Shown in pieces: positions 28,148 through 38,471 of a DNA stretch of 64,000 bases (the stretch's first letter is position 1; each line of letters starts with the position of its first letter). The notes under the pieces are model-generated. The model had not been told where the DNA came from and did not search any database. It was given only the letters and a program-made list of their open reading frames with translations. The stretch spans positions 1,674,001 to 1,738,000 of the forward strand of contig NZ_CP066775.1 in the NCBI RefSeq assembly GCF_009754905.2. Direction: 5' to 3'. This stretch comes from Mucilaginibacter ginkgonis (GTDB taxonomy: Bacteria; Bacteroidota; Bacteroidia; Sphingobacteriales; Sphingobacteriaceae). The position numbers and the translations under genes were made by a program.

Positions 28148-28690
28148 TTATTCAGGCCAGATCTTTTTTAGTTTTATAGTATAAATTCTTTTTGTTCGAT
28201 ATGTCAAAACTTTTGCGGTCATGTGATTGAAATCGACGCTATTAGCAATCAATTTATCTCCCATAGCTTCGAAATCGTAATGGTCCGTTACATAGCAAAG
28301 CTTTGATATTGAATGGAATAAAACATTCCAGGTTACGCCAGTTGGAAGGTCATAGACTTCGTAGCTTATAAATTGTAAGGGTTGTTTTATTCGCTGCCTT
28401 TTAAATTCAATACTGTGATCTCTGTTCTTAACCCTATATAGTTCGCGTGTTTCTTTACCAACTTTCAATAGTAGCCTATAATAAAAGACATTTTTCCCTG
28501 CTGTTAACGAACTATCAATTTCAAGTTTGGGAATGGCGTGTTCTTGGTACTTACGTAATGTTTTCGGTTGATTACAAATGAAAATTAAACAAAAAGTTGC
28601 TATTCCAAATATCGATTTTGTTACTTGCCAGTGCTCTAAACTTCCCACTTGAACGTCTTGATTGCCACGCCATAGATCACCACACCCCAT
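28148..28690 (-). CDS. Hypothetical protein, possibly chimeric start
   Basis: 180 residues if it starts at the ATG at 28690, which lies out of frame inside the end of the ABC-2 permease gene. The first 15 residues (MGCGDLWRGNQDVQV) therefore come from permease sequence; a GTG at 28648 would give a more plausible start, followed by a hydrophobic stretch SIFGIATFCLIFICNQ that could be a signal or lipoprotein peptide. The rest is basic and beta-rich and matches no family I recognise. The gene sits between two direct copies of the permease tail, so it may have arrived by insertion, or its 5' end may have been lost. Confidence 0.5.
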   Translation of the reverse strand: MGCGDLWRGNQDVQVGSLEHWQVTKSIFGIATFCLIFICNQPKTLRKYQEHAIPKLEIDSSLTAGKNVFYYRLLLKVGKETRELYRVKNRDHSIEFKRQRIKQPLQFISYEVYDLPTGVTWNVLFHSISKLCYVTDHYDFEAMGDKLIANSVDFNHMTAKVLTYRTKRIYTIKLKKIWPE

Positions 28691-29754
28691 GCTAAAAGGA
28701 TCAATAACTCTTTGCCAACGTCACCAATTCCGGCGCCCTCGAAAGCCACTTGGCGCATAGCATTATTGAGATGCGTAAGCGGTAACACTTCGCTAATGTG
28801 TTGTAATATTTTTGGGAACGCGCTGGTTGAGAAGAAAGTGCCCGATAATAAGAACTGTGGTAAAGTGATGAGGTTTGATATCGGCGGAACTGAACTTTCA
28901 TTCTTAGCCAGGCCCGACACCGTAAAACCAAAACCCATAAAAATCAGCAAACCAAAGAACGCCAGGATGAGCATGTTTATGACCGTTGTCCAGCCATGTA
29001 TCAACGTAAAGCCAAATGCATAATGGCCGATGAGGATAATGAACAAGGCACCGGTTAAACCAAAGGTGATCCGTGCAAGCATCTCGCCAAGGATGATGCT
29101 ATAACGTTTTACCGGAGTGGCAAAAAAGCGTTTGATCACCAGCGTTTGCCTTAAACTAAGGAATACGAAGGCTGTGCCGAACACACCCGTGCTTAACAAT
29201 GAGAAACCAAGCTGCCCGGGTAATATAAAATCAATGTATTTGTACTCGCGGCCGCTTACTGTTTCTTCTTTGAGCGAAACAACCGGCGGAGGCGCTGTAC
29301 TAACCGCACTATTTATTCTGAATAAAATACTGTTTAACAAAGACTTAAGGATATTGCCTTTCTCTAATGAAGCTTTGGTGTACTTAACGTTTACCACATA
29401 CGGAGGTTGGGCATTCTGTTTTTTAATGTCGATGACCGCGTCGAGACTGCCCTTTTCGAGGTTCTTTTTAAGCAGGCTGTCGGTTAATTGAGTATTTAAA
29501 CGCACCACACTAACGGTCGTCAACGCTTTGTAGATAGGGCTCAACGTATCAGCACCTTTCGCGACACCTACATCTACCGTTACACCGCCCCCGCCGATAT
29601 TGGCAAATACAACGATGAAGATGAGCGGAAAAGCCAGTGTAAATACCACGGCCGATGGGCTGCGCAGTATAGATCTTAAACTTGCCCTGGCTATGGCAAG
29701 CGTGGCGTTTAAATTGCTGTATGGTTTTTGGTTACTCATTTTACCTCTCCCCAA
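28636..29754 (-). CDS. ABC-2 type transporter permease
   Basis: 372 residues. A short cytoplasmic start, membrane helix at about 34-52 (SAVVFTLAFPLIFIVVFAN), an extracellular domain (about 55-180), then five to six helices (from about 185) with the motif GTFFSTSAFPKILQHISEVLPLTH, typical of ABC-2/YhgE-type exporters. Its ATPase is encoded 79 bp upstream at 29834-30598. Together they form an ABC exporter of unknown substrate. The last 54 bases overlap the next, doubtful gene. Confidence 0.9.
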   Translation of the reverse strand: MGRGKMSNQKPYSNLNATLAIARASLRSILRSPSAVVFTLAFPLIFIVVFANIGGGGVTVDVGVAKGADTLSPIYKALTTVSVVRLNTQLTDSLLKKNLEKGSLDAVIDIKKQNAQPPYVVNVKYTKASLEKGNILKSLLNSILFRINSAVSTAPPPVVSLKEETVSGREYKYIDFILPGQLGFSLLSTGVFGTAFVFLSLRQTLVIKRFFATPVKRYSIILGEMLARITFGLTGALFIILIGHYAFGFTLIHGWTTVINMLILAFFGLLIFMGFGFTVSGLAKNESSVPPISNLITLPQFLLSGTFFSTSAFPKILQHISEVLPLTHLNNAMRQVAFEGAGIGDVGKELLILLAWGVVIYGVAIKTFKWEV

Positions 29755-29775
29755 CCCTCTCCAAAGGAGAGGGAG
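29738..29775. repeat. C/G-run hairpin CCCTCTCC..GGAGAGGG between ABC genes
   Basis: CCCTCTCC-AAA-GGAGAGGG with flanking ACCTCTCCCCAACC, the reverse orientation of copies near 19168-19196 and 47698-47727. It overlaps the permease start region. Confidence 0.65.
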
Positions 29776-29833
29776 TTTTAAAATTTGATTTGATTAATTG
29801 TGATGCCAAGGTCTATGGTCTATCAGCTATTAG

Positions 29834-30598
29834 CTAATTCTCTCTCCACTCCTTACCCGTGAGGTTTATAAATACATCCTCGAGGTTAGCGTTCTTCACT
29901 TCCTTTTTACGCTCAAAGCCCGATGCTACCAGGTTATCAATAAATTTATCGGGTGTGTCTATGCCGATGATCTGCCCGCCGTCTACAAAGGCAACACGGT
30001 CGCACAGCACCTCTGCTTCATCCATATAATGGGTGGTGATAACTACTGTGGTGCCTGCAGCGCGAATATCGCGTATCAGGTCCCAAAGGTTGCGGCGTGC
30101 CTGCGGATCAAGGCCGGTAGTAGGTTCGTCCAGGAAAACAATGCGCGGTGAGTTAATGAGTGTCGTAGCTATTGAGAACCGCTGCTTTTGCCCGCCCGAA
30201 AGGTCTTTGTATTTGGCTTTGGCTTTATCAGTGAGCGCCACCTTCTCCAGCATTTCCATAGGGCTTACCTCCACCCCATACAAACCACAGAAAAGTTTAA
30301 CTAACTCCGCAAGGTTAAGGTTAGGGTAATATCCCGCAGCCTGTAACTGTACGCCAATGCGCTTTTTAATGTTACCCGGGTCGGCATCAACGTTGTAGCC
30401 GTCGACGATCACCTCGCCAGAGGTTTTATCACGTAAGGTTTCAATAATTTCGAGCGTGGTGGTTTTGCCGGCTCCGTTGGGGCCAAGCAAGCCGAATATT
30501 TCGCCTTCAAAAACTTCGAAACTGATGCCATTTACCGCAGTAAAATCATCGTACTTTTTTACCAGGTTACTTACCTTGATAATGGGGTCTTTTACCAT
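29834..30598 (-). CDS. ABC transporter ATP-binding protein (ABC-2 exporter)
   Basis: 254 residues. Walker A GPNGAGKTT (about 36-44), signature LSGGQKQRFSIA, Walker B IVFLDEPTTGLDPQARR, and the H-loop TTHYMDEAEVLCDRV. A C-terminal extension (about 215-254) follows the core, as in CcmA/DrrA-type exporters. It precedes and drives the ABC-2 permease at 28636-29754. Confidence 0.94.
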   Translation of the reverse strand: MVKDPIIKVSNLVKKYDDFTAVNGISFEVFEGEIFGLLGPNGAGKTTTLEIIETLRDKTSGEVIVDGYNVDADPGNIKKRIGVQLQAAGYYPNLNLAELVKLFCGLYGVEVSPMEMLEKVALTDKAKAKYKDLSGGQKQRFSIATTLINSPRIVFLDEPTTGLDPQARRNLWDLIRDIRAAGTTVVITTHYMDEAEVLCDRVAFVDGGQIIGIDTPDKFIDNLVASGFERKKEVKNANLEDVFINLTGKEWREN

Positions 30599-30651
30599 AC
30601 GCTAAATGTAATATTTAGCCGGGTAAAAATTGAGAGAATTTTTCGGAACCG

Positions 30652-30870
30652 TTATTTCTTCTTCGGCCCTTTTTTCAGTTCGCTTTCAGATTTTAAAACG
30701 GTTTGGCCTTTGTCGGTCTTCAGAGTGACCGCAGGTTCCTCTTTAGTGCCCTTGCGCTTAACTTCGGCTCCTTTAATTCTCTTGTTAACAGTCTTGGTTT
30801 CTTTCTTTACCACTTTGCCTTCGGCTTCGTGCGCGCCCCATTCCCAGTGTACGGTATCTCCTTTTTTCAT
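30652..30870 (-). CDS. DUF2945 (HVA1-type) small basic protein
   Basis: 72 residues from the ATG at 30870; the longer frame to 30924 lacks family-like sequence. KKGDTVHWEWGAHEAEGKV and the mixed Lys/Glu linker, then AVTLKTDKGQTVLKSESEL, match DUF2945 (hypervirulence-associated, Tudor-like beta barrel), found widely in bacteria and fungi. Function is unknown, possibly nucleic-acid or stress-linked. Confidence 0.85.
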   Translation of the reverse strand: MKKGDTVHWEWGAHEAEGKVVKKETKTVNKRIKGAEVKRKGTKEEPAVTLKTDKGQTVLKSESELKKGPKKK

Positions 30871-31339
30871 GATTGCCTTTAAGGAAGGGGTGCAAAAAGA
30901 GTGCCTGTTTAATGTCGGTGCCAACAGGTGCCCACCAAAAACAACAGCGCAACTAAACCGGTAAAGAATTTCATAGGCAGATGTACACTTTCTTTCACTA
31001 CGCTAAAATTGCGCTGTCGGGTTGCCATTATGGCTATTTATTGACTAACTGGCATTTTGTGCCGATTAATTCGTAAGCGTATGAAATATGTGGATCAATA
31101 CCTCGGCTTTTTCAATGAGGTAAATGACGGTGTTGATGAGTAGTGTTTTCATGATCTTTTGTTTTGTTGACACTACAAAGTTGTATCGTACGGTGCGTTT
31201 TGCCGAACGGTTTTAGGTAAGCGACGGCATTTCTTCGGTAAACGAAATATACCGCTGGCCGAATAATGACTTGGCGGTGAAAACTATCAGCGAACTATTG
31301 CGGATAACCGTTGTTAAGGTATTTCACATCAGCCGGTAT
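30871..31339. other. Gene-poor spacer
   Basis: No convincing gene. A 21-codon minus-strand frame (30909-30974, hydrophobic MKFFTGLVALLFLVG) and a 28-codon one (31066-31152) are too short to call. The DNA is moderately AT-rich and holds no repeat copy I recognise. Confidence 0.4.
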
Positions 31340-31672
31340 ATGCAAACAGCAAAGATAATACGCCACAGACACAAGTTTCACCACTACATGAACGACGATC
31401 TGAAGTCGGTTACAGAAGAGACCCATTTCAAAATTGTCTTTTCCAACCCTAAAGAGTTCGACTTATTCCGTGAATGGATCAAGAAACATGGCGGCGAGTA
31501 TATTTATAACAAAGAAGAAAGCAAGCAAGAAGGCACGTTCCCTAAGGTGCCCATGTTTCATGACGAGATATGCTGGTGCGATATCATGACGTATTACCTG
31601 CTTCACGTGGCGGGCTTTAGTTATCACTCAGCATTGAGCCCTTATAAGGGCGAGGTATATGTGAAAGAGTAA
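31340..31672 (+). CDS. Hypothetical protein
   Basis: 110 residues from the ATG at 31340; 31388 (MNDDLKSVTEETHFKIVF) and an upstream TTG at 31271 are possible starts. From residue 17 on it looks soluble with a mixed alpha/beta pattern (HFKIVFSNPKEFDLFREWIKKHGG, then MFHDEICWCDIMTYYLLHVAGF). The short first stretch is basic (HRHKFHH). I recognise no family. It stands alone, with the CWC-family gene convergent to it. Confidence 0.55.
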   Translation: MQTAKIIRHRHKFHHYMNDDLKSVTEETHFKIVFSNPKEFDLFREWIKKHGGEYIYNKEESKQEGTFPKVPMFHDEICWCDIMTYYLLHVAGFSYHSALSPYKGEVYVKE

Positions 31673-31687
31673 ATTGAGATTTAACAA

Positions 31688-31900
31688 TCAAGAACGGATT
31701 TGCTCCTGAAATTCATTTCTCAGCGTAACAAGGCAAGAGTTGCATAGGCACCCGTCATAACTTTCACTGATGTATTGCGTTTCATTTATCGTCAGTTGTA
31801 CCTTAGTGCATTCACATTTGGTATAAGAATTTGCTTTACACTCGAAAGCTGAACCGCACCTGTCGCAGCGGATGATCTCATGTTTTGAAGATGTAAGCAT
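31688..31900 (-). CDS. Cysteine-rich CWC family protein
   Basis: 70 residues from the ATG at 31900. Cys pairs in RCDRCGSAFEC, then CEC, and CLCNSCL form a possible zinc-binding arrangement like the cysteine-rich CWC family. Function unknown. A longer frame adds MLLCCPVNLQ, which overlaps the promoter box TAAATTTG at 31904-31911 and is less likely. Confidence 0.75.
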   Translation of the reverse strand: MLTSSKHEIIRCDRCGSAFECKANSYTKCECTKVQLTINETQYISESYDGCLCNSCLVTLRNEFQEQIRS

Positions 31901-31903
31901 TTG

Positions 31904-31911
31904 CAAATTTA
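31904..31911 (-). promoter_or_regulatory. -7 element directly before the CWC gene
   Basis: TAAATTTG on the minus strand ends 3 nt before the chosen ATG, so the mRNA would be leaderless or start at a later codon. Confidence 0.4.
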
Positions 31912-31956
31912 CGGGACAGCATAAAAGCAAGCAATTGTCTTAGGCTACTATTTACA

Positions 31957-32034
31957 TTGTCATTCAGAGCGGAGCGAAGAATCTTGTAGAATAGGCACTT
32001 ACATTAAGATGCTTCGACAGGCTCAGCATGACAA
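31957..32034. repeat. Palindromic GTCATTCTGAAC-type repeat (full copy)
   Basis: TTGTCATTCAGAGCGGAGCG with GAATCTT at the left and AAGATGCTTCG with GCATGACAA at the right form an imperfect hairpin. The left arm recurs at 8707, 36051, 58071 and 60892; another full copy is 58071-58147. Confidence 0.8.
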
Positions 32035-32053
32035 AGTGTAAATGATATCTTCT

Positions 32054-32419
32054 CTAATCAGCCAGCGGTACAAACTTCATAGAAACAGAATTTACGCAGT
32101 GGCGTGTGTTTTTAGTAGTAAATCTTTCGCCGGTAAATACATGGCCCAAATGCGCGCCGCAGTTGGCACAAAGTATTTCAGTACGGCTACCATCGGCATC
32201 CGTTTCGCGGCGTACTGCGCCGGGGATCTCGTCATCAAAACTTGGCCATCCGCAGAATGATTCGAACTTGTCTTCGCTGCGGTATAGCGGCGCGTCGCAA
32301 CGGCGGCATACGTATACGCCCTGCGCTTTATTATTTAGCAATTCGCCGGTAAATGGGCGTTCGGTTCCTTTATGAAGTATTACCCGTTCTTCTTCGGGCG
32401 TCAGTTTATTGTATTCCAT
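32054..32419 (-). CDS. msrB: Peptide-methionine (R)-S-oxide reductase MsrB
   Basis: 121 residues without a signal peptide. Zinc Cys pairs C38/C41 (VCRRC) and C84/C87 (LCANC), the motif SFCGWPSF with candidate resolving C56, and the catalytic RHCVNS (C108) define MsrB, which repairs the R form of methionine sulfoxide in proteins and depends on thioredoxin. It is single, with no MsrA partner nearby. Confidence 0.96.
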   Translation of the reverse strand: MEYNKLTPEEERVILHKGTERPFTGELLNNKAQGVYVCRRCDAPLYRSEDKFESFCGWPSFDDEIPGAVRRETDADGSRTEILCANCGAHLGHVFTGERFTTKNTRHCVNSVSMKFVPLAD

Positions 32420-32475
32420 TATTCTAATTACACCGGTGATTTCGCTTTCACCCGTTAACGATATAACGTCCTGGT

Positions 32476-34788
32476 TCAGGGTTTGTGTTTATTGATGCGC
32501 ACGAAAACCATTTTTGTTGCAGGGCAATTACTTTTCTCGGCAACATGATCTAATGGCACAAGTATGTTGCCTTCGGGATAGTAAACAGCCACATTACGGT
32601 CAGGGATGTCATACCGTACAATAACAAAAAGCTTTGCTTCACGCTTAACGCCATCGTAATGACTTGAGATATTTACTCTATCACCAGCTTTTAAACCCGC
32701 TAACGCGATGTCCTTTTCATTCATTAAAACCACGCGACGTTCGTTATTTATTCCGCGGTAACGGTCATGCAAACCATAGACCGTGGTATTAAACTGGTCG
32801 TGGCTGCGGATCGTCGTTAAAAAGTATTCACCGTCTTTTATATCATGCACAGGAAGCGGCGAAATGCTGAAAACTGCCTTCCCCGGTACTTTTTTAGAAT
32901 TGAATTTACCTGCCCGCGGACCATTTGGAATGTAAAAACCACCCTTTTTACGTATTTCTTTGTTATATTCCTCATGCCCCGGAACAACCTTTTCAATATC
33001 ATCACGGATGTTATCATAATGCCCGGCGTATTTGTCCCAAGGCACCATGCTTTTAGCGCCCAATGTAGCTTTAGCCAGGTTGCAAACGATCAGCGGCTCG
33101 CTCATCATCTGATCTGATATAGGCTGTAGCATCCCTTTTGATTCCTGCACCACACCCATCGAATTTTCGCAGCTTACAATCTGCTGTATGCCGTTAATCA
33201 TGTCCTTATCACTGCGTGCAAGAGCGGGCAGGATCAACGCCTCTTCGCCATGCACCAGATGGCTGCGGTTTAATTTTGTCGACACATGCACAGACAGTTT
33301 CAGTTTTCGCATGGCCTCTGCTGTATAATTGGTATCAGGCGTAGCCGACAAAAAATTGCCGCCCATCGCAAAGAAAACTTTAAGCTTCCCTTCGTGCATG
33401 GCTTTAATGCTTTTGACAACGTCTACCCCTTCCTCTTCGGGTGGATCAAATCCGTATACTTCTTTGATCTTGGCTAGTTGTTCGGGTTTGGCTTTGTCCC
33501 AGATTAGCATGGTTCGGTTACCCTGCACATTGCTATGGCCACGTACCGGGCACAAGCCCGCGCCGGGTTTTCCAATAGCGCCTTTGAGTAAGGCCAAGTT
33601 AACGATCTCGTTTACCACGGCAACGCCGTTAACATGCTGTGTAATGCCCATAGCCCAGCAAATCACTATCTTGCTTTTGGCTGCAAGTATATCGGCAGCC
33701 TGCTGCAGCAAACCGGTTGGTACGCCACACGCTACAGAAAGTTCATTAAGGTTGAACGTTTTGATGTGGGTTATGAGATCCTCGTAACCGCTGGTATTTT
33801 CATCGATGAATTTTTTATCGAATACGGCTCCCGGTGCTTTGAGTTCTGCCTGATAAAGCAACAACTCAAGTGCCTTAAGCAATGCCATGTCGCCATTGAT
33901 TTTTACCTGCAAATAAACGTCTGCAATCTGCACGCTGGTACCGATGAAACCTCTCACTGTTTGCGGGTCTTTAAACGCCATAAGTCCGGCCTCTTTAAGC
34001 GGGTTTACAGCTATGATCTTAGCATTATTTTCTTTGGCCTTGCGCAAGGCTGTAAGCATTCGCGGGTGATTTGTGCCGGGGTTCTGGCCCATGATAATGA
34101 TCACCTCGGCGTTATGAATATCGTCAAGCGTGACCGTTCCTTTGCCTATGCCAATGGTGTCTGCCAAAGCAACGCTGGTACTTTCGTGACACATGTTAGA
34201 ACAATCGGGCATATTATTAGTGCCAAACTCGCGCACAAATAATTGGTACAGGAAAGAAGCCTCATTACTGGTGCGACCCGATGTGTAGAAGACAGCCTCG
34301 TTAGGGGAATTAAGCCCGTTTAGATGAGTGGCAATCTTTTTAAAGGCATCGTCCCAACTGATGGGCTGGTAGTGTGTAGCTCCCTTAGGCAAATAAACAG
34401 GCTGCGCGATACGTCCTTTTTTACCTATTTCCATATCGGTCAATGCGGCAAGATCCGCCACAGAATTTTCAGCAAAAAATTCAGGTGTTAATTTTTTTAG
34501 CGTTGCTTCTTCGGCCAGGGCCTTAGCACCATTTTCGCAATACTCCGCAATAGGCGACCTGTCATCATCGGGGTCCGGCCAGGCGCAGCTGGAACAGTCA
34601 AATCCGCCTTTTTGATTCATCTTAAGCAACGCACCCATACCACGCGTTGCACCTGTTTCCTGTAAAATATCAGCAAAAGACGCGGTGATCGCGGGGATAC
34701 CCGCTGCCCACTTTTTCGGCTCCTCTAACTCAATATCTTGCAGCTTTTCGGGGTTTAATGCAGCCGGTTCTTCTAGCTCCTTACTCAT
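32476..34788 (-). CDS. FdhF/YdeP family molybdopterin oxidoreductase
   Basis: 770 residues. The start carries [18 protein letters not shown] (C65, C68) and a further C84; the active-site region [12 protein letters not shown] has C200-H201 at the formate-dehydrogenase-like position. Molybdopterin-binding and dinucleotide-binding domains follow ([27 protein letters not shown], and a final beta-rich domain). It belongs to the YdeP/FdhF-like subgroup, cytoplasmic, bis-MGD type; physiological substrate unknown. The fdhD gene lies two genes upstream in the same run, in keeping with sulfuration of the cofactor. The 8-bp overlap with the DUF7009 gene indicates co-transcription. Confidence 0.92.
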   Translation of the reverse strand: MSKELEEPAALNPEKLQDIELEEPKKWAAGIPAITASFADILQETGATRGMGALLKMNQKGGFDCSSCAWPDPDDDRSPIAEYCENGAKALAEEATLKKLTPEFFAENSVADLAALTDMEIGKKGRIAQPVYLPKGATHYQPISWDDAFKKIATHLNGLNSPNEAVFYTSGRTSNEASFLYQLFVREFGTNNMPDCSNMCHESTSVALADTIGIGKGTVTLDDIHNAEVIIIMGQNPGTNHPRMLTALRKAKENNAKIIAVNPLKEAGLMAFKDPQTVRGFIGTSVQIADVYLQVKINGDMALLKALELLLYQAELKAPGAVFDKKFIDENTSGYEDLITHIKTFNLNELSVACGVPTGLLQQAADILAAKSKIVICWAMGITQHVNGVAVVNEIVNLALLKGAIGKPGAGLCPVRGHSNVQGNRTMLIWDKAKPEQLAKIKEVYGFDPPEEEGVDVVKSIKAMHEGKLKVFFAMGGNFLSATPDTNYTAEAMRKLKLSVHVSTKLNRSHLVHGEEALILPALARSDKDMINGIQQIVSCENSMGVVQESKGMLQPISDQMMSEPLIVCNLAKATLGAKSMVPWDKYAGHYDNIRDDIEKVVPGHEEYNKEIRKKGGFYIPNGPRAGKFNSKKVPGKAVFSISPLPVHDIKDGEYFLTTIRSHDQFNTTVYGLHDRYRGINNERRVVLMNEKDIALAGLKAGDRVNISSHYDGVKREAKLFVIVRYDIPDRNVAVYYPEGNILVPLDHVAEKSNCPATKMVFVRINKHKP

Positions 34789-35140
34789 GATCTTTTTTAG
34801 CTAAGGGGTTGGGATAGTTGTCACTCTGGTCTTCGTCGACATTTTCCAGGCAGGTAAAATCCTTCTCAAGCAGTAAATGCAGCTGGTTTCCTTTATGTTC
34901 AACGCCTACAGTTTCCGTCGCGGTCCATTTATCGGCATCCTTTTCGGGCACAAATAAGGTAATGATGTTATTTTTAAAAGTGGCAAACATATTTGGCTGA
35001 CTGGTGCGCTGCAAAACGTAAGTTAACTTATCATCGCCGAAATCTAAGATTTCGTGCACCACGCCCTCTTTGGTAAATTTCGCCACGTCTGATTGGGTAA
35101 GCCTGTAACGAAGGCTGCCGGCCTTTAATCTAACTTTCAT
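34781..35140 (-). CDS. DUF7009 family small protein
   Basis: 119 residues from the ATG at 35140 (an earlier ATG four codons upstream is less conserved-looking). VRLKAGSLRYRLTQSDVAKF and the later FTCLENVDEDQSDNYPNPL are the pattern I know as DUF7009. It lies between fdhD and the YdeP-like gene, overlapping both by about 10 bp, so it is probably part of the same molybdoenzyme set, perhaps as an assembly factor; that role is inference. Confidence 0.7.
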   Translation of the reverse strand: MKVRLKAGSLRYRLTQSDVAKFTKEGVVHEILDFGDDKLTYVLQRTSQPNMFATFKNNIITLFVPEKDADKWTATETVGVEHKGNQLHLLLEKDFTCLENVDEDQSDNYPNPLAKKDHE

Positions 35141-36002
35141 AATTATAAACAAGAGAAGAATGTCTTACGCGGTGGGAACCAGTGTAGATGTTATACCGGC
35201 TACCCCGCAAAAAACCTATAAGTGTAATATTAAATTCGGCTGCTAACTGAACGGCCAATGTAGAAGGCGCCCCTACCGCAGCGATAATATTGATGCCTGC
35301 CATAACAGCCTTTTGCACTAACTCAAAACTTGCGCGGCCGCTAAGGAGTAATACCTTATCGCCAAGCGGCAGCATATCTGCCATTAACGCAGCGCCGATA
35401 ACTTTATCCAAAGCGTTGTGCCTGCCGACATCTTCACGAAGGGTAATCAAATCGCCTTCGGTAGTGAACAATGCCGAAGCATGCAGCCCACCGGTGCTGT
35501 CAAAAACTTCTTGTTGTTGCCTCAAGATTTCGGGTAGTTGTAAAAGAATATCCTGCTTTACGCTGTTATGGTCTTTCGTATCAATGTAAGTGCCAACCGT
35601 ACGGATTGCGTTTATAGAACCTTTACCGCAAACCCCGCAGCTGGAGGTGGTGTAGAAATTCCGGTCAGTGTTTTTGAGATTGGCGGTGACGCTTGGCCTA
35701 ACATTAACCTGTATGACATTTTCTTTATTCTCTGCGCAAGCAATAAAGCAGTGCGATGCGTCTGCTACGTCGTCTTTGCTTTGGATAATGCCTTCAGTAA
35801 AAAGAAAACCGATTGCCAGTTCTGCATCATTACCGGGCGTGCGCATCGTCACCGAGATATTTTTGACAGACCTCGCTTCTTCCGGGCCGCTTTCAAGTCT
35901 TATCTCAAGAGGCTCTTCAACAGCCAACTCATCTGCAACTTCTGTTGAGCCATGCTGATTTACTTTGACAACAGGCAGCGATATGGATGAAGCGTTAGAC
36001 AT
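35130..36002 (-). CDS. fdhD: Formate dehydrogenase accessory sulfurtransferase FdhD
   Basis: 290 residues. The essential Cys pair is seen in SSCGVCGKGSI (C122, C125), followed by the FDSTGGLHASALF and REDVGRHNALDKVIGAA motifs and LLSGRASFELVQKA. FdhD carries sulfur from a cysteine desulfurase to the molybdenum cofactor. It is first in the operon with DUF7009 and the YdeP-like oxidoreductase, in whose maturation it probably serves. Confidence 0.96.
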   Translation of the reverse strand: MSNASSISLPVVKVNQHGSTEVADELAVEEPLEIRLESGPEEARSVKNISVTMRTPGNDAELAIGFLFTEGIIQSKDDVADASHCFIACAENKENVIQVNVRPSVTANLKNTDRNFYTTSSCGVCGKGSINAIRTVGTYIDTKDHNSVKQDILLQLPEILRQQQEVFDSTGGLHASALFTTEGDLITLREDVGRHNALDKVIGAALMADMLPLGDKVLLLSGRASFELVQKAVMAGINIIAAVGAPSTLAVQLAAEFNITLIGFLRGSRYNIYTGSHRVRHSSLVYNYES

Positions 36003-36050
36003 GGTTATAAATATACAACCATGCAGGTATTATGTTAGCAAAATATTAAT

Positions 36051-36083
36051 TGTCATTCAGAGAGAAGCGAAGAATCTTATGCG
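36051..36083 (+). repeat. Half copy of GTCATTCTGAAC-type repeat
   Basis: TGTCATTCAGAGAGAAGCGA then AGAATCTTATGCG, the left arm only. It lies directly upstream of the guaB-flanking repeat copy at 36121. Confidence 0.7.
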
Positions 36084-36120
36084 AATGTTGGTTAGCTACG
36101 CTCATTCGCTGTTGGGCTAT

Positions 36121-36437
36121 GTTCTTTTGTCTTAGCAACAAAAGAACCAAAAATGCCAAGTCAGCGCAAGGCTTCTTTTGCCGCAAAAGGCCTTTGCCCT
36201 GCAAAATATTTCGCAGGCCCTCATCACACAAGCCCTCAGTGGCGCAAAATATTTATCACCGAAGCTGCGCGCTGATGCTTCGAACGCGGAATATGTTGGC
36301 ACTGAATTGACAACACCGAAAAATGCGGCATCAGTCTGTGCGGCAACCACAAGCCGTGAAACCAGCACAAGCATTGTAGCGCAGGGTGCAGCCGCGAGTT
36401 TCTTTGGTTACTTTCTTTGACGGTCAAAGAAAGTAAC
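36121..36437 (+). repeat. Repeat element downstream of guaB (copy A, with end hairpins)
   Basis: The first 155 bp (36121-36275) recur inverted at 38242-38394 with, by eye, about nine in ten positions identical. Its end hairpin GTTCTTTTGT...ACAAAAGAAC (36121-36147) has compensatory changes in the other copy. A larger hairpin, GTTACTTTCTTTGAC-G-GTCAAAGAAAGTAAC (36407-36437), lies 9 bp after the guaB stop and may mark the far end of a 317-bp element. No ORF in it is convincing. Confidence 0.75.
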
Positions 36438-36446
36438 AAGCGATAT

Positions 36447-37964
<1,518 letters not shown>

Positions 37965-38123
37965 TTATTTCGGATTTCGAATTTTCAATTTCGGATTTAT
38001 GCTTACTTACAATCGGCGGACAAAGTATAAATTAGGAGACCTTGTAGGTTAGAAACTTTTATTTTAAATATCGTATTAGTTTTAGTGCGTAGTAGGTCTT
38101 AGGTGGAATAAAGATAATATTAT

Positions 38124-38221
38124 GGGCGTTACCCTCCTTCGTTGGGTCGGGCTTTACATTTCAACTCCTCGTCCCAACAATGTCGTTTGGACTGCGGGGT
38201 TTTCATTTCAATCCCTAACGC
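38124..38221 (+). repeat. GCGTTA...TAACGC dispersed element, copy 1
   Basis: GGGCGTTACCC, a short hairpin, GGGTCGGGCTTTAC, a middle stretch and CAATCCCTAACGC. It shares ends and the GGGTCGGGC core with copies at 46053-46131, 47469-47544, 55084-55170 and 60965-61059. Confidence 0.8.
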
Positions 38222-38241
38222 GAAAATTGGAGGTTCTGTTG

Positions 38242-38394
38242 TCAGCGCGCAGCTTCGGTGATAAATATTTTGCGCTACTCAGGGCTTGTGTGATGATGCT
38301 TGCAAAATATTTTGCAGGGCAAAGGCCATGTGCGGCAAAAGAAGCCTTGCGCTGACTTGGCATTTTGGTTACTTTGTTGCTAACACAAAGTAAC
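38242..38394 (-). repeat. Repeat element upstream of guaB (copy B, inverted)
   Basis: Reverse-complement copy of 36121-36275. The end hairpin here reads GTTACTTTGT...ACAAAGTAAC; two base pairs differ from copy A and each is compensated on the other arm. Copy B lacks the remaining 160 bp found in copy A. With copy A it forms an inverted pair around guaB. Confidence 0.8.
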
Positions 38395-38471
38395 GAGCCT
38401 AGCGGCGATTGAGCGCCTTAAAATAAATATCTCTTTAGGTCCCTATTGAAACCGTGATAACTAAACAGACC

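Noticed and set aside
30909..30974. 21-codon hydrophobic ORF on the minus strand
   Set aside because: Too short, no neighbour support; the first codons look like a signal peptide but no mature protein follows.
31066..31152. 28-codon minus-strand ORF (MKTLLINTVIYLIEKAE)
   Set aside because: No promoter or homology evidence; could be chance.
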